Made by a program: the position numbers and the translations under genes. This document shows positions 58,684 through 64,000 of a DNA stretch of 64,000 bases, in pieces (position 1 is the first letter of the stretch; each line of letters starts with the position of its first letter). The notes under the pieces were generated by a model. That model searched no databases, was not told the DNA's origin, and saw nothing but the letters and a program-made list of their open reading frames with translations. The stretch is from Acanthaster planci (taxonomy: Eukaryota > Echinodermata > Asteroidea > Valvatida > Acanthasteridae): positions 113,503-177,502 of the forward strand of contig NW_019091700.1 of the NCBI RefSeq assembly GCF_001949145.1, given 5' to 3'.

Positions 58684-58949
58684 CTGTCTGTCCTCCCCAC
58701 TCTGGCGCCGACCTTTTGAGTCGCTTTCGAAAAGAAGGATGATTGTGGCGGCAAGGCCGGGCTGCGTTGTGGGAGGTCAGGGTGTACCACAGGTGATCAA
58801 ATCTTTTCAGCTAGTAAATAACTCACACATGGGAAATTTGCATAGGTAGCGACTGTTTGGGTAAGTATTCTCTATTAGACCCGACCCACACTTAATATGG
58901 GGGAGGAAATGTCAGGGTTATTCAGCATACAAGAATGTTTATTGTCATC

Positions 58950-59160
58950 TTGACGTTGAATAGGAAACAGCCAGTAACTTGAAAACAACAGGAATATGAC
59001 TGAAACTACCAGTAAAACATTACAAACAGCTGAAAAAGGCCAGAAAACTACATGTACTGGAAAACAGTGCAAAACACATGACAACACACAAACTTACAAG
59101 ACAAACACCCTTAAAACTACCGGAAAACATTCCAAATGACCAGAAACAATGGAATAAACC
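58950..59160 (-). repeat. Degenerate CCAGAAAACTAC-type repeat block A
   Basis: Repeated words such as GAAACTACCAGTAAAACA, CCAGAAAACTACATGTACTG and AAAACTACCGGAAAAC occur on the plus strand. The block is the reverse-strand version of the block at 61155-61680. Confidence 0.6.
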
Positions 59161-61154
59161 CACAACTATGAGGTTAATACATATAGCAATTGTGCCAATA
59201 CGAATCCACCAAATATACAAATCTCTTTCAAACACACAGTTGAATTTACTTCCCCAAAGTTTTTGAGAAGGCTGCAATGTACAAATTGTTGCCTTTTCGC
59301 AGCAGTTGCTTACTTCCTTTGGAATTGGATTAGATAACTTAAATAATATCTACCATTGTGCCAGTTAATGACTACTGTGGTCAGGGTTGAAGGAATGGGG
59401 CCTCTCCGTGGATTTGTTTTTGAATTTGTTTGTGTTTTTTGTTCTTGTTTTTTTAATCTACATGTACATGAATTCTACATGAATTCTCAGACTTCTACTC
59501 CTCTTTGAATTAATCTCCCACAACTGCAAATTTGAAAGAAAGTGAGACTGGCTGTTGGCCTAATGATTGATTAGGCAAGATCATACGACAGATCATTTGG
59601 CGGATTGAAGGACTGTACCTTTTAGCATCTCTACATAATAGAAAAATTAAGTACATCTAATCAAACAGGTCAATTAACTGGTTTTAATAATAAAAACCAC
59701 CTTCATATACTTGTCTACATGCATGTTTTAACCCTAACTGCCTAGGCTCTTTTGGCTAGGATACACCCTTAATCTTTCAAAATCCTCCAATTGCCCCGTG
59801 AAAAAAACTGGGTACAGCCTCAGTCCTCAAATATTCTTCGATATTTCTTGAATATGTTCTGTGGAGGGATGCCCACTGCCTCAGTGCTTCAAAATCCTCC
59901 GGCAGTTCCTCTCATTATGTTGAGGCAGTTTGAATAATACATGTACCCTGGAGCAGTATTGAGGATTTCACAAAATATGGGCCTGAATTTATGCATGGCT
60001 GAACATAACCCAAGGTCTTACCCTCAACCTTGAAACAGTGTATCCTTCGCAATCAGCAATGCAATTTTGCCATGCAAAAATGGCTTAAAGAAAAACCCCT
60101 AATGAGGTTTCAGTTTTAAAAGACATTTTTTTCACTCACTTGCCAACAGAAAAGAGGGCTTTCTGAAAAATTTTCAGCTTTTTCAAGCACTGCCGAATAT
60201 CTCAGAGTTAAATGGATTTTACAGTCATCTAGTTTCATTCATTTGATCACTATTCATTAAGTTTTAATAGAAAGTTATCAGTTTATGTCAACAAGAATAA
60301 AATAAAAGCCTGTTAACTTATGGTTATTAATAAAATTGTATGCAGTATTCTTTGTGAAAGATTAATTGTTGCATAATAAATAATGTGATTTCAAAAATAT
60401 ACGTAACTCTTCTGCGGTTCATGCAACAGAACCTGTAAGCGCCACATGGAACCAGCCTCTTTTTGTCAACACAACTACAATTTGTCTCAGTCTCATAATA
60501 TTGTTACTGTTTTGTAACAGGCCAGAGTAGCCTAGCATAAAAAAATCTTTGAATAACGACTATTGCAAAAAGGGCATTTTATTGCAGAGATAGGTGCATG
60601 TAGGCCTACACTGAAGACACCATATAATCAGGAGATATACATGTACTGTACTCATCCATCATTACTCTGAAGATTATAGCTTTGTAAAATAATCATTCAT
60701 TCGTAGGCCTTGATGCCTTGTCTGAAGCCCTTTTTCTCAGAAAGGGTTGTAGGTACATTTAAACAGAAAGATACTCAACTGCCGTTTTTTTCTAATACTT
60801 GATGAAATCCCCACCCTCTTTTCAAAAGTGTATGCCTGGGTGTAACCCATGATCCCCTTTTTCGGAAACAGAGGGTCGAATTGATTTCTAATTATGAAAT
60901 GCTCGACCCACCCTTCCTCTGCAAATAAAAGAAAGGTTGCATGTATTTCTAAAAGTGATGAATGCCGTAGCCATCTTTTTTCAGGAGAGAATTATGCATG
61001 CCAAATTGTAGACAGATTTCGACCATTTTTCAAAATCTTCACTATTCTCTAAATACAAGAGTGAAACACTTTATTCTCAAAAAGAGTGAGTCTTTATGAA
61101 TACTCCAAAAGGGTGAAACTACCACATTGCTGTTTTCTGTTTTTGTTTTATTTT
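59161..61154. other. AT-rich non-coding sequence
   Basis: No gene is recognised between the two degenerate repeat blocks. Several AATAAA words occur but no conserved peptide. Confidence 0.4.
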
Positions 61155-61680
61155 TCCGGTAGTTTTACAGTTGTGTTCCATTAGTTTTCCGGAGTTTCCC
61201 AGTAGTTTTCCATTGTTGGGATTTTGGTTGTTTTCTGGTATTTTCGGTCTTTTCTGGAAAGTTTCCAGTGTGTTCCAGTACTTTTCTGGTGTTTTTCCAG
61301 TATATTTCAATGTTTTTCAATAAATTTCTGGTGTTTTCAGGTATAGCTATCAGGAGGTTTTCGGTAGTTTTCACAAGTTTTCTGGTAGTTTGGCATATTT
61401 TGTAGATTTTTGTTGGTTTTTTATTTTTTCTGTGTTCTTCAATAGTTTGCTGGGGTTTTTGGTAATTGCGAGTGTTCTTCTGGTGTTTTACTGCATTTTA
61501 AAGAGTTTTCCAATTTTTTGTGCTTCTGGTTTGTTCTGGTAGTTTTCTGGTGTATTTTCAATTTTTATTAGTAGTTTTCTGCTGTTTTAAGGTGGTTTTC
61601 TGGTTTGTTGTTTCCAGCACACATGTACTCTGTGTTTTCAAGTGTTCTTCTTTAGTTGTATTTTTCAGTTGTTTTCCATT
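61155..61680 (+). repeat. Degenerate GTTTTCTGGTAGTTTTC repeat block B
   Basis: Over 500 bp of approximate repeats built on TTTTCTGGTAGTTTTC, TTTTCCAGTGTTTT and TTCCATTAGTTTTCC. Strand composition is strongly T-rich. It is inverted relative to 58950-59160. Confidence 0.7.
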
Positions 61681-62318
61681 TCTTCTTATTAATCTCTTAC
61701 TACAAATCAGTGGTGAAGCTACATATAGGGGTCTCAATATGGGGTTGACATGGGGCCAGGGAACTGGATGTTGCTAGCCCTGAGGGATGTTTCTCCATCT
61801 ACATTTACGCCACAGTGTGAAAACTGAATACTGTGCTGTAATCTTCCTGACAATGAATGCATATGACAAATCTATTAAAAAACGTCTGTTCTATGAATTT
61901 ACTTGTGAATTTTGCACCAACAGTTAACCTGATGTCAAATGGTTTCTTAAAAAATAATTTAATATCATCATATAACTATCCAACTTTCACATACTGCACT
62001 TAAAAACCAAGTCAGTCAAAAGTTATGTTGTGGGAGATATGATGGATGGAAAATGTGACCTGTCACAACAAAATGAGTGTTAAGTCACACTTCAGGTATT
62101 TCTTCTCATGTGAACAGAAATATATCAAGCAATGTGAACAGCACCTTTTTATGTAGTAAAGAGCAAAAACAAAAACCTCTTTAACTGATTTCATATGATT
62201 CAAGAGACTCATGCATAATGCTTGTTGGATTCAGAATGATTAGGGTTAAGGAACAAGAATACCAGATAGAATGACTTATGGTGAAAGGCACAAAGTGATT
62301 ACTACTGCAGTAATCCAT

Positions 62319-62376
62319 GTCACATCTGAGCTGAACACTCAAAGTTCACACTTTGAGTGTTCAGCTTAGATGTGAC
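62319..62376. repeat. 26-bp hairpin
   Basis: The left arm at 62319-62344 (GTCACATCTGAGCTGAACAC and onward) pairs with 62351-62376 (CTTTGAGTGTTCAGCTTAGA and onward) with one mismatch and a 6-base loop TTCACA. It could be a small MITE core or a transcribed stem-loop. Confidence 0.8.
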
Positions 62377-63314
62377 ACCGGTAGATTTACTGTAAACAAA
62401 AAAGAAAAGCACATGCACTTTAAACATCTGATGTAAACAAGTAATGGCACAGCCTGGCAACCGTAGCTAGATGAACATCAAGAACTAGTTTCACAAATCA
62501 AGTTCAATACCTGTGATAAAAGAGCACGCTAGTTACCATCCCCTGCAAGGTGCACAACCTGAATTATCCTACACCACGCTACAGTGGTCATCGAAACACT
62601 AAGTATAAAAAGTACCCATGTGTGAAGTAATTCACAAAGCTATCACTTGAACAATCTCCGCAAATTTCGGTACATGTAGATACATGTATATAAGGATGAT
62701 GATGATGTGTGTAGTTATCAGCTGATCAAAGAGTACATGTATCAAGAGCAAAACCTTGAAATTGTTCTAGAATAATTAGTACAGATGTAAATGTAAATTT
62801 GAATGTTTACCTAATAACTTACACTGGACACGGGTGAATGTTACAAAGATCACTTTATTTAACTCTTTGTATTCCAAGTTTAACTATCACTGTTGGCAAC
62901 TCTGTTGAATTACCGCCCAATGAATGGTTATTGGTCCAGATCTCTTGTTTTGATATCTTCTGACATTTGGATGAGGACCTTTAAAAAGTAGAAAAACAAA
63001 AAAAAAATTAAATGTCAATGAAATGGGCATTCTTTCAATACATTTAGGAAATAAACACCTACTGATGATTCTCAAGATATGAACTACATGTAAAACAGGT
63101 GTTAAACACAAGATTTGGAATCTCATTCAAATTTTCTAGAAACTGCAGTTGATGTGAAATAAAATCAAATAGTAGTAGAACTGCCTGGTCTCTCGTGGAC
63201 ATTGAGATATGTTCCAAGAAGGTGTATACCAAATTTCCTTGGAATTGGCCGACCGTTTTTTTTACACTGTTTTGAGTGAGACATTAGTTTGTTAGTTAAT
63301 TTTTTTTTCAAAAT

Positions 63315-63685
63315 GTCCTCTCCTGAACATGGTATTTCTTCCAGAATGAAAAGAAATGAAATGTAACTCATTACCTGTCAACACAATGCTACACACTCTG
63401 GTAACCTGATATAAAAATATTGTACTGCAGTGATCAAAGTAAATAAGATATAAATGCTCATGAATATGCCATGCAAACGTTAGTTAAAAATGTCCTTTCC
63501 TGAACATGGCATCCCATGATTTGCATAAAGTTTAAAGTAATTTTTTTTGGGGGGGGCATTAACTGGTAGCTTGGCATACATGTAGACTTACAAGATCAAA
63601 CAGACTATAGAAGAAATCAGACTTGAATCATGCTTGCTGTCATGGCATTGTCATTAAACTTCATTGTCCTTTCCTGAACATTTAG
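63315..63685 (+). repeat. TGTCCTTTCCTGAACAT motif, three copies about 175 bp apart
   Basis: Copies start at 63315, 63491 and 63665 (spacing 176 and 174). The first two extend to AAAATGTCC.TCCTGAACAT and GG. Sequence between copies is not obviously similar, so this may be an old tandem array. Confidence 0.55.
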
Positions 63686-64000
63686 TTCAACAGAGTATCC
63701 AGTTAAGCCACTGTTGCTTAAATTTGATGAAGTGTACATGTACATGTATGCTTATATTGTCTGTAGTGTTTGTGTTTTAAAATTAAAACCAATTAATTGG
63801 CCAGAAAATGCTTGTATTTTGTTTTGGGGGTCATTTACTGGAGCATTATGTCCACATAATATGAGTAATATATGCCCATATCAATTATCCATCTAATTCA
63901 CACTTAATTCAAATATTTGTCAGAAATTGGCTGATTTATAGTTTCATAGAGGCCCATTCACAAAATAAATGCATCAGTTTGACCTAATTTCAGTAAGATT

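Larger units (their letters stand above)
53688..58908 (+). mobile_element. DIRS-type retrotransposon, nearly full length, inactive
   Basis: Inverted terminal repeats lie at 53688-53850 and 58727-58908. Shared blocks are AAACAGTC.CTAC.TATGCAA, TTTGCTGAAAAGAT..TGATCACC, CACCCTGACCTCCCACAA and CCTTCTTTTC. An internal complementary region precedes the right repeat (58588-58683). Between them, in order on the plus strand, are a gag-like frame, an RNase H end and tyrosine-recombinase blocks. The total of about 5.2 kb is close to known DIRS elements. The reverse transcriptase core is not recognisable, and frames are broken throughout, so it cannot move by itself. Confidence 0.8.
61681..64000. other. 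AT-rich non-coding sequence
   Basis: No gene is recognised. It holds the hairpin at 62319-62376, TACATGTA palindromes near 62670-62690 and 63736-63748, and the spaced TGTCCTTTCCTGAACAT motifs at 63315, 63491 and 63665. Confidence 0.4.

Overview
The window is eukaryotic nuclear DNA. Genes have long introns with GT-AG borders, and most of the rest is degenerate transposon sequence. Content points to a marine invertebrate deuterostome. The one complete multi-exon gene is closely similar to vertebrate FAM20C. The transposons include DIRS-type tyrosine-recombinase retrotransposons and a Penelope-like element, and short TACATGTA-type palindromes are very frequent. An echinoderm or related ambulacrarian is my best guess, but the species cannot be fixed from the sequence alone.

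Layout. 1-8851 holds no recognisable gene, but has two small fold-back (MITE-like) elements at 517-690 and 6064-6230. 8852-28895 (+) is a ten-exon FAM20C-like secretory-pathway kinase gene. All nine introns have GT-AG borders, and the joined exons give an uninterrupted 572-residue reading frame with intact catalytic residues. 28896-32790 is AT-rich and probably carries its 3' UTR. 32793-39130 is a repeat zone: a DIRS-type terminal-repeat copy, a 764-bp fold-back element flanked by TA, and the decayed coding region of a DIRS element (reverse transcriptase, RNase H, tyrosine recombinase). 39340-40245 holds another fold-back element, a 72-bp duplication and a dispersed repeat whose sister copy lies in a FAM20 intron.

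40768-41331 (-) is an intact single-exon secreted C-type lectin-like protein without the usual calcium/sugar motif. A possible exon of unknown identity lies just upstream of it on the same strand. 46724-49330 (+) is the broken remnant of a SWIM zinc-finger protein of the kind often fused to YqaJ-like nucleases. It is interrupted by a 604-bp assembly gap (47409-48012). 51834-53084 is a truncated Penelope-like element between inverted 77-bp terminal repeats that contain hammerhead-ribozyme-like cores and that flank a minisatellite inserted at two places. 53688-58908 is a nearly full-length second DIRS element with inverted terminal repeats and an internal complementary region, the arrangement used for circular-intermediate replication in this class. 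59000-64000 is AT-rich repeat sequence with no gene seen.

The host genes (kinase and lectin) both appear to enter the secretory pathway but show no evidence of a functional link. Most of the interest lies in the transposon architecture: the paired ITR/ICR structure, the ribozyme-like termini and several unrelated fold-back families within one window.
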